A DNA stretch of 64,000 nucleotides from an uncultured bacterium. Its GTDB lineage: Bacteria > Patescibacteriota > Saccharimonadia > Saccharimonadales > Saccharimonadaceae. Every line of letters starts with the position of its first letter. The stretch's first letter is position 1. The notes under the pieces are model-generated. The model made no database searches, had not been told where the DNA came from, and was given only the letters and a program-made list of their open reading frames with translations. The stretch spans positions 81,804-145,803 of the forward strand of contig CAIUKF010000010.1 of NCBI GenBank assembly GCA_903899655.1, read 5' to 3'. This document shows, in pieces, positions 7,811 through 17,092 of this stretch. The position numbers and the translations under genes are program-made.

Positions 7811-8791
7811 TTAATTGCGGCTGTATAACGAGATGGTGTTGGAGTTGACGTTGGCAGCGTAGATCGATGTTCCGTCGGCTGAAATGGCAATACCGCGTGG
7901 GTTGGTGCCGGTTGCGATTGTACCGTTAGCGGTCAACACGCCTGTGCTGGTATTGCGACTGTAGATTGATATATTACTGGATGTGTAGTTGGTAGCATAT
8001 ACCGATGTACCGTCGGCTGTTATCGCTAAGCGATATGGGTTTGTGCCAGTAGCAATCGTAGGTGTAGCAAGCGCTGTCAGAACGCCTGTGCTGGTGTTGC
8101 GGCTGTACATCGAAATAGTATTAGATCCGTTATTTGTAGCGTACACAGAAGTTCCGTTAGCAGATATAGCTAGACGGTAAGGGCTAGTGCCAGTTGCAAT
8201 TGTAGGTGTGGCAAGCGCCGTCAAGATTCCTGTACTGGTGCTACGCTTGTACATCGATATCGTGTTAGAAGTTGCGTTTGTAGCATAAACTGATGTTCCG
8301 TCGGATGATATGACGATACCATATGGGTTAGTGCCAGCAGCGATTGTAGGTGTTGCAGAAGCGACCAAAGTTCCTGTATGGAGCATTGGTGTAAAGCTTT
8401 CAGTAGCTGTGTAAACTGTGCCATTAGTATTAGTCTCTGTTAAGCTGAAAGTTTGTGGGGATGAGTTGCTGTAGATATAGCTGTTGCCGTTACTCTTTTT
8501 AAGACAATATGCAGGATCTGGCGACGGAGCTGTACCCAATGGACAGTTGTTGGCGTCTAAACTAGTTGGATATGTACCATGGTATACGTTATACATTTTA
8601 AGTTGGTTTGTCGCGTTTGAAAGATCGGATTGCATGCTGGCACTAACGGCACGTTTGCTGATACCTGTGAAAGCGACGATTGTAATAGCAGCTAGGATGC
8701 CTATGACGACTACGACTATTAAAAGCTCTACGATAGTGAAACCGTTCGATTTATTACGGTTTATGATTTGTTTTGTTGATAGTTTATTCAT
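7811..8791 (-). CDS. type IV pilin-like protein with four beta-propeller (lactonase-type) repeats
   Basis: From ATG 8791 (AGG 9 nt upstream) the protein has a class III prepilin signal: a basic leader, then NG/FTIVELLIVVVVIGILAA, with predicted cleavage between Gly and Phe. A pilin-type helix follows (QSDLSNATNQLKMYNVYHGTYPTSL). The C-terminus carries four repeats of about 45 residues with the pattern GTNPYGIVISSDGTSVYATN, like YVTN/lactonase beta-propeller blades. Four blades are fewer than a closed six- or seven-bladed propeller needs, so it may oligomerise. The protein is probably exported and displayed. It lacks the TC tract found in the cluster at 12.5-20 kb. Confidence 0.75.
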   Translation of the reverse strand: MNKLSTKQIINRNKSNGFTIVELLIVVVVIGILAAITIVAFTGISKRAVSASMQSDLSNATNQLKMYNVYHGTYPTSLDANNCPLGTAPSPDPAYCLKKSNGNSYIYSNSSPQTFSLTETNTNGTVYTATESFTPMLHTGTLVASATPTIAAGTNPYGIVISSDGTSVYATNATSNTISMYKRSTSTGILTALATPTIATGTSPYRLAISANGTSVYATNNGSNTISMYSRNTSTGVLTALATPTIATGTNPYRLAITADGTSVYATNYTSSNISIYSRNTSTGVLTANGTIATGTNPRGIAISADGTSIYAANVNSNTISLYSRN

Positions 8792-8882
8792 AAGTTGATA
8801 CCTAAACATTATATTAATATTTTTTGCCAATATGTAACGTATCATAGGACTAGCGGGATGAGATGTACAATAGAGAGTAAAA

Positions 8883-9065
8883 ATGGCAATCCGGTTTCGA
8901 TTCGCCGTAGAGTTCACCAAATTAAAAACGCCACCTGTGGGTGACGTACTTAATTTGGTGAACTCGTGGAAAAGCGCCTGGAAATCTTTTGAGGTGTTAA
9001 GTGACAGGCTTGAAAAGCTTGGCATTGACGATTTGATGGAGGCTGGCAATGTTTCTAAGAAATAA
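8883..9065 (+). CDS. small ORF upstream of PLD-like gene, unknown
   Basis: The 60-residue ORF overlaps the PLD-like gene by 17 nt and contains the GGAGG ribosome-binding site of that gene, so translation of the two may be coupled. The C-terminal part (SWKSAWKSFEVLSDRLEKLG) is helical and could be real protein. The N-terminal half lies over a large inverted repeat (8912-8963), which could instead be regulatory. I cannot assign a function. Confidence 0.4.
   Translation: MAIRFRFAVEFTKLKTPPVGDVLNLVNSWKSAWKSFEVLSDRLEKLGIDDLMEAGNVSKK
8912..8963. repeat. perfect 14-bp inverted repeat with nested inner stem
   Basis: GTTCACCAAATTAA (8912-8925) is the exact reverse complement of TTAATTTGGTGAAC (8950-8963). 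The 24-nt spacer contains a second dyad, CACC/GGTG with a 4-nt loop. It lies between the divergent pilin gene and the PLD-like gene, inside the small ORF. It could be an RNA switch, a protein-binding site or a recombination site. Confidence 0.6.
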
Positions 9066-9507
9066 AACCTACCCCAAATCCCAGTTGTTCAATGAGAATA
9101 CGTTTTATGAGGCATTCGCAAAAGATTTAAAGCGAGCAAAGCGCCGTGTAATTATTGAAAGTCCGTTTATTACCACAAAACGATTTTCCGTTATATATCC
9201 ACTACTTCAAAAAGCCGCGAAGCACAAAGTTAAAGTTATCGTCAATACACGCAACCCAATCGAGCACGAATTTTTTATGAAAAATCAGGCACTTGAATGC
9301 GTATCTTTATTGCAAGATATTGGGGCTGACGTGTTTTATACTTCCAGCTTACATCGCAAGCTGGCTATTATAGATGACAGCGCCTGGGAAGGTAGTTTGA
9401 ATATCCTATCACAATCGAACAGTTGCGAGATAATGCGACGCACGGAATCGCTCGAATACGCAAATCGTTTGATAAAATTCGTTAAGATGTCGAAGTGGTA
9501 TAATTAG
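9049..9507 (+). CDS. phospholipase D-like domain protein (single HKD motif)
   Basis: The 152-residue protein has one PLD/HKD motif near residues 103-122: LHRKLAIIDDSAWEGSLNIL, i.e. HxK(x4)D with the GSxN box after it. Single-motif members usually dimerise to form one active site. They include nucleases (Nuc, BfiI-like) and phospholipid hydrolases. The N-terminal RRVIIESPFITTKR strand fits the fold. A strong GGAGG site lies 7 nt before ATG 9049. No signal peptide is seen, so it is cytoplasmic, and a DNase role is more likely than a lipase role. That choice is inference. Confidence 0.72.
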   Translation: MFLRNKTYPKSQLFNENTFYEAFAKDLKRAKRRVIIESPFITTKRFSVIYPLLQKAAKHKVKVIVNTRNPIEHEFFMKNQALECVSLLQDIGADVFYTSSLHRKLAIIDDSAWEGSLNILSQSNSCEIMRRTESLEYANRLIKFVKMSKWYN

Positions 9508-9514
9508 GATAATT

Positions 9515-9721
9515 ATGAGCGATTTTCAAATTACCGAAGAAATCATTGACGCAGTTGTTCGATATATGAAGATATATCATCCAGAACGTGCCAATCGTGA
9601 GTATGTACGTTCAATGTTGGAGCATTTAAAATCTGGTTTGCATCAAATTGCACACAAAAATCCTGACGATATCGAATCGATGTATGAAAATTACGAGAAG
9701 TCACTCAAAAAACAGATATAG
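9515..9721 (+). CDS. small helical protein, unknown
   Basis: The 68-residue acidic/basic helical protein starts 7 nt after the PLD-like gene, with AGGA upstream, so it belongs to the same transcription unit. No family is recognised. Being paired with a nuclease-like gene, it could be an accessory or antidote protein, but nothing in the sequence proves this. Its stop abuts the stop of the convergent XRE gene (9722). Confidence 0.5.
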   Translation: MSDFQITEEIIDAVVRYMKIYHPERANREYVRSMLEHLKSGLHQIAHKNPDDIESMYENYEKSLKKQI

Positions 9722-9934
9722 CTAAAACGGCAAAACGTCGGACGATTTTATGCTGAGAACTTTGACAATTTTTTCTAGCATTTTTAATGATGGAACTGAT
9801 TCACCGCGTTCAAGCTTTGCATAGTAGTTGACATTGGTGTTAGCTTGTTTAGCTACTTCACCTTGAGTCAGGCCACTCCTTTTGCGCGCTAAATGTAATC
9901 TTTTTCCGATATATAATGGGGTCTTGCTTGGCAT
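9722..9934 (-). CDS. XRE-family helix-turn-helix regulator
   Basis: The 70-residue protein is a stand-alone HTH_3 domain: IGKRLHLARKRSGLTQGEVA, then NVNYYAKLERGESVPSLKMLEKI, ending with a usual fifth helix. It binds DNA as a small Cro/C-type repressor. A TATAAT box ends 8 nt before the ATG, so its mRNA is probably leaderless. It lies between the PLD-like pair and the RloAB-like pair and could regulate either, like the controller of a restriction or toxin system. Confidence 0.85.
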   Translation of the reverse strand: MPSKTPLYIGKRLHLARKRSGLTQGEVAKQANTNVNYYAKLERGESVPSLKMLEKIVKVLSIKSSDVLPF

Positions 9935-9969
9935 ATGAAACTATTATATACCAGACCCACAGGGCTTTT

Positions 9970-10470
9970 CTAAAAGATATCTATCAAATCCTTAAGTTCA
10001 GGCAGTCGGTTCTTCGCCTCATCAAGTATCTCTTTAGTAAAAATTACCTTATATGCACGAACATCCGTTCTTTTATTCTCCGGTATATGATGTCTCTCAA
10101 AATATCGCTTTAGCCTTAGCGAGTTCCATGAATTCACTACACGACTTGGCTCCAGTATGTTGATGAGTATTCTCTCAATGCACGGTATTGTTTTCAATAC
10201 TATCAATCCGTTGCCACTGGCGTATCGTTCTGCTTCATCCATCTCCTCAGCATCTCGATCACCGTCAATCTTTAGGTATTTCATATCATATGAATAACCT
10301 CTGCGAACAGCCTCTTCCGCTAGATGAATTTGGTCGCCACCGGCTCCACGCTTTATATCCACATTACATGCATAACTAGCATATATAGACTTCAAACAAT
10401 CAAGAAACGTTTTATCATGTGCACCTTCGCAATAGATAAGTCGAGTCTTTTTTGTCTGACGTCGCGGCAT
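9970..10470 (-). CDS. RloB/AbiLii-like TOPRIM protein
   Basis: The 166-residue protein has a TOPRIM-type layout: a first strand with the acidic motif LIYCEGAHDKTFL (Glu15) and a later LKIDGDRDAEE motif (about 66-76) giving the DxD pair. RloB-like proteins pair with an AAA ATPase in abortive-infection modules (RloAB, AbiL). The gene starts 3 nt after the ATPase gene, so the two form an operon. The expected job is a metal-dependent nuclease triggered by the ATPase during phage infection. The TOPRIM signature is visible; the exact family name is moderately sure. Confidence 0.65.
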   Translation of the reverse strand: MPRRQTKKTRLIYCEGAHDKTFLDCLKSIYASYACNVDIKRGAGGDQIHLAEEAVRRGYSYDMKYLKIDGDRDAEEMDEAERYASGNGLIVLKTIPCIERILINILEPSRVVNSWNSLRLKRYFERHHIPENKRTDVRAYKVIFTKEILDEAKNRLPELKDLIDIF

Positions 10471-10473
10471 AAG

Positions 10474-11703
10474 CTAGCTCTCAATCCTTGGTCTTGCACC
10501 ATAAGCGCCAGTTATATATTTAGTGTAATAATTGTCTGTTGATTTTACGTCTCTCACTTCGTCTAGCCGCCAAGATTCCGTTTTGCCCTCATCGTTCTTT
10601 TCAGTTAAGGTTATCTGTTGCTTATCGAACGATTCCAGCAGTCTGTGGTTGTGTGTACTAAATAGAAGCTGTGCATGATGCGGGTTAGTCTCTGGATATA
10701 TGAATAAATCAACTAAAGCCTCCACAATATCTGGGTGCAAAAAGGCATCTATCTCATCAACAACGGCAATACCGCCCTTTTCTATTAATAGAGCGTTGAC
10801 GATACTAGTAAGAATACTAATAAGTCGCTTCGTTCCAGATGACTCCATTTCTAGACGCACAAGAAAATCAGAACCCGTAAATTTATGGCTTATGTAGTAT
10901 ATCGAAAAGTTTTCGTTATTTGGCAGCGTAACTACTTGTTCATTGAAATCATCAAAACCTATATCGTAATGTTGCAATATATCTTTAACCCTGTCTCTTA
11001 TTGCATTGTTACCGTCACTAAGCATCTCTTTTAATTTTTTTCGCAACAGTCTGTCGCCGGTATCTGCGTCTTCACGATTGCCGCCAATCCACAAGTTATG
11101 AACCACAACACAGTCAGACCAATAATCAGAAATTAATTTGGCCAATTCAGCTGGATCATCTTTTTGCATAGCCGAAGCAATCATGCTGGCATTACGACGC
11201 AGTTCACTAGCGCTATTTATTCCAAATGCTTTATCTGTATAGGTATATTTATTGTCTTTATCGTTCCACTCTCGTGACGAAATAGTCTTACCGGTAACCC
11301 GTTCATTCGTCTTGCTGTATTCTTTCAGTTCTTCTTTGAGAATTTTTTGCCTATTGAACACAAGTAGGTATCCAAATACTCGCTTATCGACAGCAAAGCG
11401 AACAGATATCTCAGATGGAGATTCAGATAACCCAAGGTGTGGCTCAAACAACATAGGAGATGTGGGATCCTCTTGATAGGACGATGTTACTAGATAATGT
11501 ATAAACGCCAGCCCTTTCAAAAGTTGCGTCTTACCGGATGCGTTGGCGCCAATCACGGTTTCAATTAGCGAAACGCGGCCAGCGACATCACCGGCATCAA
11601 TATATAAATTAGTTTTGGGCGCATTACCGTTCACGGCAAAATCAATCGTTGATCCTTTTTCGCCGATAGAGTAGAAGTTCTTTACGCTGTAGTTGAGTAT
11701 CAT
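10474..11703 (-). CDS. AAA family ATPase, RloA/AbiLi-like
   Basis: The 409-residue ATPase resembles RecF/SMC-type AAA_15/AAA_21 proteins. Walker A is IGANASGKT (residues 51-59). The Walker B region is GGIAVVDEIDAFLHP and the H-loop is FSTHNHRLL near the C-terminus. The inserted middle is helical. Such ATPases sit first in two-gene defence modules with a TOPRIM or HNH partner, and here the partner follows 3 nt downstream. ATP-dependent sensing of phage DNA or replication and activation of the nuclease partner is inferred. A TACAAT box ends 9 nt before the ATG. Confidence 0.75.
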   Translation of the reverse strand: MILNYSVKNFYSIGEKGSTIDFAVNGNAPKTNLYIDAGDVAGRVSLIETVIGANASGKTQLLKGLAFIHYLVTSSYQEDPTSPMLFEPHLGLSESPSEISVRFAVDKRVFGYLLVFNRQKILKEELKEYSKTNERVTGKTISSREWNDKDNKYTYTDKAFGINSASELRRNASMIASAMQKDDPAELAKLISDYWSDCVVVHNLWIGGNREDADTGDRLLRKKLKEMLSDGNNAIRDRVKDILQHYDIGFDDFNEQVVTLPNNENFSIYYISHKFTGSDFLVRLEMESSGTKRLISILTSIVNALLIEKGGIAVVDEIDAFLHPDIVEALVDLFIYPETNPHHAQLLFSTHNHRLLESFDKQQITLTEKNDEGKTESWRLDEVRDVKSTDNYYTKYITGAYGARPRIES

Positions 11704-11779
11704 AATACTTAAATTGTATAAAAAATGTGTACATAAGTCAATAGTGATATGATTATTTTTGCGTTTTCGAGTTACAGAC

Positions 11780-11807
11780 TTGACTTTTTAAACATTTTCG
11801 CTATAAT
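11780..11807 (+). promoter_or_regulatory. sigma-70-type promoter
   Basis: TTGACT (11780-11785), 16-nt spacer, TATAAT (11802-11807). It drives transcription into the structured leader at 11819-11921 and the DUF1508 gene. Confidence 0.75.
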
Positions 11808-11818
11808 GGACAGTAGCC

Positions 11819-11921
11819 TGGTTCAATTTGGACCAAGGGTATAAGGTGTATAAAATTAGAAAAGCGCCCTTCGAAAAGGCGCTCCCCTGTAAAATTTGAT
11901 TGGTTTTACTTTCTAATTTTA
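11819..11921 (+). ncRNA. candidate structured RNA with three-way junction
   Basis: A first hairpin (11819-11835, 6-bp stem, one G-U pair) is followed by a three-way junction. P1 is TAAAATTAGAAA (11851-11862) paired with TTTCTAATTTTA (11910-11921), 12 bp perfect. P2 is AGCGCC (11863-11868) with GGCGCT (11878-11883). P3 is GTAAAA (11889-11894) with TTTTAC (11904-11909). P1 abuts P2 on one side and P3 on the other with no spare base, as in packed RNA junctions. It starts about 12 nt after a good promoter and ends about 55 nt before DUF1508. It could be a riboswitch-like leader or a stable small RNA; no known family is recognised. Confidence 0.5.
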
Positions 11922-11975
11922 CCACAACACAAACATAACGTGTCAAATGAGGGAATACGGCACGGAGAAAAGCCG

Positions 11976-12164
11976 ATGGCTACCTATCTGATCCGCAAGG
12001 ACAATAAAGGTGAGTACTACTGGGTTCTACGTTCTGACGAGAACTACAAGACAGTCGCTATGAGCAGCGAGTCTTACGACACAAAGCAAGGCGCCAAGCA
12101 ATCAATTGTTTGGACTCAAGCAAACGCCAAAACTACCAGTGTCAGTGATGATACTGGTGAGTAA
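11976..12164 (+). CDS. DUF1508 (YegP-like) protein
   Basis: From ATG 11976 (GGAG about 7 nt upstream) the protein has 62 residues and one DUF1508 unit: FxIRKDxxGxYYW-type start (TYLIRKDNKGEYYWVL), then SSESYDTKQGAKQSI. YegP of E. coli carries two such units; this one has only one. The function of the family is unknown. It is small, soluble and probably well expressed, given its strong promoter and structured leader. A perfect UUCG hairpin follows it. Confidence 0.75.
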   Translation: MATYLIRKDNKGEYYWVLRSDENYKTVAMSSESYDTKQGAKQSIVWTQANAKTTSVSDDTGE

Positions 12165-12171
12165 AAAAGCT

Positions 12172-12193
12172 AGCCGAGCCTTCGGGCTCGGCT
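12172..12193. terminator. UUCG tetraloop hairpin terminator
   Basis: AGCCGAGCC, TTCG, GGCTCGGCT: perfect 9-bp stem with the very stable UUCG loop on the plus strand, just after the DUF1508 stop. A T-run (six T) follows it only on the minus strand, so it may also end minus-strand transcription from the pilin cluster. Confidence 0.75.
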
Positions 12194-12271
12194 GCACAAA
12201 GCACTTTAAATATTTAGCTGCGCCAGTATAGCTCTGTTCCTTGCAGTCGCAAACACTATTAGTGTAAAAGG

Positions 12272-12406
12272 ATGTCGACCAATAAACCGATGGAAAGAGG
12301 TGCTGTATATGATAGAGAACACGGTCACATTCGTGACATTCGTAAATATCTTCGTAAACGTAAATACTATCTCACAACTATTACTGGCCTGCGGCTAAGT
12401 ACTTAA
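12272..12406 (+). CDS. small basic protein, 44 residues, unknown
   Basis: An ATG ORF (MSTNKPMERGAVYDREHG, then a very basic IRDIRKYLRKRKYYL) lies in the 12194-12503 gap. Codon use looks coding, but there is no well-spaced ribosome-binding site. An alternative start is the second Met at 12290. A T-rich segment with GGCTGAGGCTTTTTT lies about 15 nt after the stop and could be a terminator. The function is unknown; the basic stretch could bind nucleic acid or membranes. Confidence 0.35.
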   Translation: MSTNKPMERGAVYDREHGHIRDIRKYLRKRKYYLTTITGLRLST

Positions 12407-12503
12407 AATTATTTAAACAATAGGCTGAGGCTTTTTTAATAAATTTAGTCAAATAACCTAAGATTTCATTATCCTCGGACTTAATATAAAAAGCTCAATA
12501 AAA

Positions 12504-13581
12504 CTACGGCGTAGCTTGAGAGTACAATGTTTGTATTTCACCAGTAGTTAACGAACGATTATATATACGCACATCATCAAAACTTCCAATATAATTACCA
12601 GTACCAATCTGCCCCGATGATGCATCTGCGTTTGTTTTTAAATTTGTATTCAAACCACCAACACTAACTCCATCCATATATACATCCGCTCTTGTAGCGG
12701 TTTTATTGACAATAATATGATGCCAGTTACCATTCATATAGCTTGCATCGGGCGACTTCCAGACCAGGTTATTCGTACCGGTTGAATCGTAATTAAAGAC
12801 AAAAATATTTTTTGACCCAGTTTCGAAATTAGTGTCGAGTCTTGTTGTACCCGGATCAAACATAAGTAAGTTGGATGCGTAGCTACAAGAAGATTTAAAC
12901 CAGAATGAGTATGCACCTTGTAAATTATTGGCAAAACTCCAAGCTCGAGGTATTGTCGCATATTGATTTGCCCCATTTAAATATATAGCTTGACCCATGT
13001 TATCGCTTACATGTGATGCCCCATTCTGCGCGGTGCCACTAAATCCATTGCCGCTTGAATCAACAATCGTAGTGCCTGTGTCATTATTGAACGTGTAATA
13101 TGCAACCAGACCGCTATCAAGGCTTGAGGCCACCGTCGGAGCGCTATCATTGGTAATTTTATAATAAGTAGAATTAGAACTATTAGTTTCCACTAGACTA
13201 AAAGCGCTAGCGCTGCCATTGTAGCTAATAGTATTACTACTGCTAATTGGTAAACAATAGTTAGTATCAGCGGTTGGTGCGGTTGGACAGTTGCTGGCGT
13301 TTAGAGCTGTCGGATAAGAGCCGTATAGCGTGTAGTACATCTTTAGTTTTTTTGAGGCATTATCCAAATCGGATTGTAATGCTGCTACGGTAGCTTTTTG
13401 GGTTACGCCAGTGTATGACACGATGGTAATGGCTGCCAGAATGCCAATAACCACAATAACTACCAAAAGTTCAACAATAGTGAACCCACGGTCAGACTGA
13501 TATTTACTTCGTTGTCTCTCTAAGCCGGAGATTTGTGGCTTATCGAGAGAGAGAGAGAGAGTAATTGTTACGCTTTTGCAT
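12504..13581 (-). CDS. phase-variable LamG pilin, copy A (out of frame with its ATG)
   Basis: From the conserved ATG at 13581 the frame reads MQKRNNY, the TC tract, then hits TAA. The pilin frame (+1) runs DKPQISGLERQRSK, then RG/FTIVELLVVIVVIGILAA, pilin helix and a LamG/concanavalin-like domain (about residues 115-320 of the remaining ORF, ending SFDDVRIYNRSL). No ATG, GTG or TTG lies in that frame before the TTG at 13466 inside the pilin helix. The copy is therefore off as sequenced. Gain of one TC unit or loss of two would restore it. It encodes a displayed, probably sugar- or surface-binding pilin subunit. Confidence 0.75.
13545..13561 (-). repeat. TC dinucleotide tract of pilin copy A
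   Basis: 17 nt of alternating C and T, 20 nt after the ATG at 13581. A -10 box TATATT (13593-13588) ends 6 nt before the ATG. Leader plus tract is 37 nt, leaving the pilin frame at +1. Confidence 0.9.
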
Positions 13582-13638
13582 GTGTTTAATATAGCATGAG
13601 CGGTATTTTGTTAGCAATAGAAATAGTACGAAGCCGTC

Positions 13639-14765
13639 CTATAACCCATACCTTGATTTTGTGTCGTTAAATCTTTGGCTAATATCACTTCCTGACAAAG
13701 CTCGATTATATAGACGCAATTCTCCGATTTGTCCAGTTAATGATGCCCTTGGCGCGTTCCATTGGCCTCCTCCAACTCTTGTATTTGCCACCTCCGGCTC
13801 GATTGGAGAATATGTTGTGCTATTCTTTAACACACCATCGACATATATCTTTGCACCAGTACCATCGTAAACGCCAACTATATGATGCCAGGTATTAGTG
13901 GTGATTGTAGTTGGACTAACCGACCAGCTGTCTGACGAGGTGCTTTGGCGACCAATTCTAAATAATGGATTACCACTTGTACCAACGCCAAGAATGTATC
14001 CTTTCCAGTTACCATTATAATTACCAATGATTATACTAGCGCCTTCGCCACCATTAGTTACGAAGGTCGATAAGCTAGCCCAGCCCTCAGCCGTAAAATT
14101 ACCTGATGTGTTGATAATTGGACCAGGAACCGTAACATAATCGTTTCCTCCACCAAAGCTCAAGACACCGGAATTGCCCGCACTGTACGTCACATTATTA
14201 ACCAGACTGCCGTTATGACCACCTCCACTTATGTCATTCCAGCCTAAACCACTACCTGGGTAGGATGCGCTATTACTGACATCTAAATTAGAGATAAGCC
14301 CCCAGTCCAAGTTGTTGCCAACTGTAGGAGCAGAGCTATTAGTGATTTTGTAATATGTTGTACCATTTGTTTCTACTAAGCCAAAGGCGTCAGTGTTGCC
14401 ATTGTAATTGATAGTATTACCATTACTAATTGGCAAACAATAGTTGGTATCTGAGGTTGGCGCAGTTGGACAATAACTAGCATTCAGGGCTGTCGGGTAA
14501 GAGCTGTACAGGGTGTAATACATCTTCAATTTTTTAGACGCGTTATCCAAATCGGATTGTAAGGCGGCGACGGTGGCTTTTTGAGAGATGCCGGAATACG
14601 AAATAATCGTAATAGCCGCCAATATACCGATGACGACGATAACTACGAGCAGCTCAACAATAGTAAAGCCAGTGTTAATTTGATGCTTTCTTTGTTTTGC
14701 TAAGCCAGAGATTTGTGGCTTACGAGAGAGAAAGAGAGAGAGAGAGAAATGTCACGCTTTTTCAT
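13639..14765 (-). CDS. phase-variable LamG pilin, copy B (out of frame with its ATG)
   Basis: The conserved start ATGAAAAAGCGTGACATT at 14765 reads MKKRDI, the TC tract, then TAA. The pilin frame (+2) gives RKPQISGLAKQRKHQINTG/FTIVELLVVIVVIGILAA, with the same pilin helix and CPTAPTSDTNYCLPIS segment as copies A, E and F. A LamG-type domain follows (GGGNDYVTVPG, TWHHIVGVYDGTGAKIYVDG, GELRLYNRAL). A TGA precedes the tract in the pilin frame and no start codon lies between, so it is off. Loss of one TC unit would put it in frame. Role as for copy A. Confidence 0.75.
14724..14746 (-). repeat. interrupted TC tract of pilin copy B
   Basis: 23 nt of TC repeat with a single substitution at 14732, 19 nt after the ATG at 14765. 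The interruption should lower the slippage rate. A TATACT box (14778-14773) ends 7 nt before the ATG. Confidence 0.9.
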
Positions 14766-14836
14766 AAAACTTAGTATAGCATGAGCATTATTATATTTAC
14801 AACAAAAAGTATGAATAGCCTAGAGCTTACTACTAT

Positions 14837-15898
<1,062 letters not shown>

Positions 15899-15980
15899 AA
15901 AACTTAGTATAGCATGAGCATTATTATATTTACAACAAGATGTCATTAAACACTCAGCACCGTTCTGCGAAGTGTTCTAT

Positions 15981-17038
15981 TTACTGGGAGACCGAAATAT
16001 CATCAAAGTAAAAATCACCAGTATACGTTCCTGAAGCATTTACGCGATACTCTGGATGGAACCAAGCGACGGATGCGCCTGTTGTGAATGATCCCGTATA
16101 TTGTGTCCAGACCTTATTGGTAGCAATGCTACCAGTTGTATCAAACTCCGGCGCTGAACCATTACCAGCGGGACTAGCATAGGTTACAGTTGCGTTAATA
16201 CCGCTGCTATCTGAAAATAAGAACTGAACATTTTGATATCCAGAAACACCGGACACATTTTCTGACTTCATCCAAATCGAATATTTATATGAAGTGTTCG
16301 GTAACACTTTTATTCCATCGGCTGCCCAATATCCGTTAGCGTTAACTCGACATTGCGACCACACGCCATTAGTTGCGTGAATTTTTAATGAATAACTACC
16401 AGTATGGGCATTGCTAGGATCAAATCGGGCGCTATTACCGCCATTGATATTCTCGGCGTGTATCGCATATGGCTGTCGTGTTGTCGATCCGCCCACAGTT
16501 CCGTCCATCCAGTTATCAGTCGTCTGTACTCCCACGAAAGTCGGAGCGTATTCAAAGTCGCCGTTCGGAACAATACCACCTGGGTTAACTGCTGCTGGAC
16601 TGCTGTCGGTTATCTTATAGTATATTGAACCGTTAGTCGTATTCAGCGAGAAGCTATTACCGCCAGATGCGTACGCAGCGATACTGCTGTTGCCACTGAA
16701 TTTTAGGCAGTAGTTAGTATCAGTATTTGGAGTTGTTGGACAGTTACTGGCGTCTAATGCCGTTGGGTAAGAACCATAAAGCGTGTAGTAGAGCTTGAGT
16801 TTCTTACTAGCGTTATCCAAATCTGATTGTATAGCGGCAATGTTAGCTTTTTGAGTGACACCTGTATAACTGACAATGGTTATCGCAGCCAGTATACCGA
16901 TAACCACAATTACAACCAACAACTCGACGATGGTAAAACCGCGACGAGATTGAGTCTTTTGTTTTTTTAATAAACTAGGGATTTGTGACTTATCGAGAGA
17001 GAGAGAGAGAGAGAGAGTAATTTGCCACGCTTTTTCAT
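15981..17038 (-). CDS. phase-variable pilin with carbohydrate-binding-like domain, copy D (out of frame)
   Basis: From ATG 17038 the frame reads MKKRGKL, the TC tract and then ISHKSLVY before TAA. The pilin frame (+2) is DKSQIPSLLKKQKTQSRRG/FTIVELLVVIVVIGILAA. Its C-terminus differs from the LamG copies: GGIVPNGDFEYAPTFVG onward looks like a CBM4/9-type jelly-roll module (NGDFE start, NTSYKYSIWMKSEN, WTQYTGSFTTG, DFYFDDISVSQ end). The cluster therefore swaps binding modules on one pilin stem. It is off as sequenced; loss of one TC unit would restore it. Confidence 0.75.
16995..17017 (-). repeat. TC tract of pilin copy D
   Basis: 23 nt of perfect TC repeat, 21 nt after the ATG at 17038. A TACAAT box (17051-17046) ends 7 nt before the ATG. 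Leader plus tract is 44 nt, frame +2. Confidence 0.92.
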
Positions 17039-17092
17039 AGTTGTTATTGTAGCATGAGCATTATTATATTTACAACAAAATAATTTGAATGA

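Noticed and set aside
11819..11921. Structured RNA as tmRNA, 6S, SRP or RNase P RNA
   Set aside because: None of the conserved cores of these RNAs could be found, and it is shorter than tmRNA, RNase P and 6S RNA.
13464..13466. TTG as start of pilin copy A (and similar TTG/internal starts in copies B and D)
   Set aside because: These starts fall inside the pilin signal helix and would remove the cleavage site; the conserved ATG with its own promoter lies upstream.
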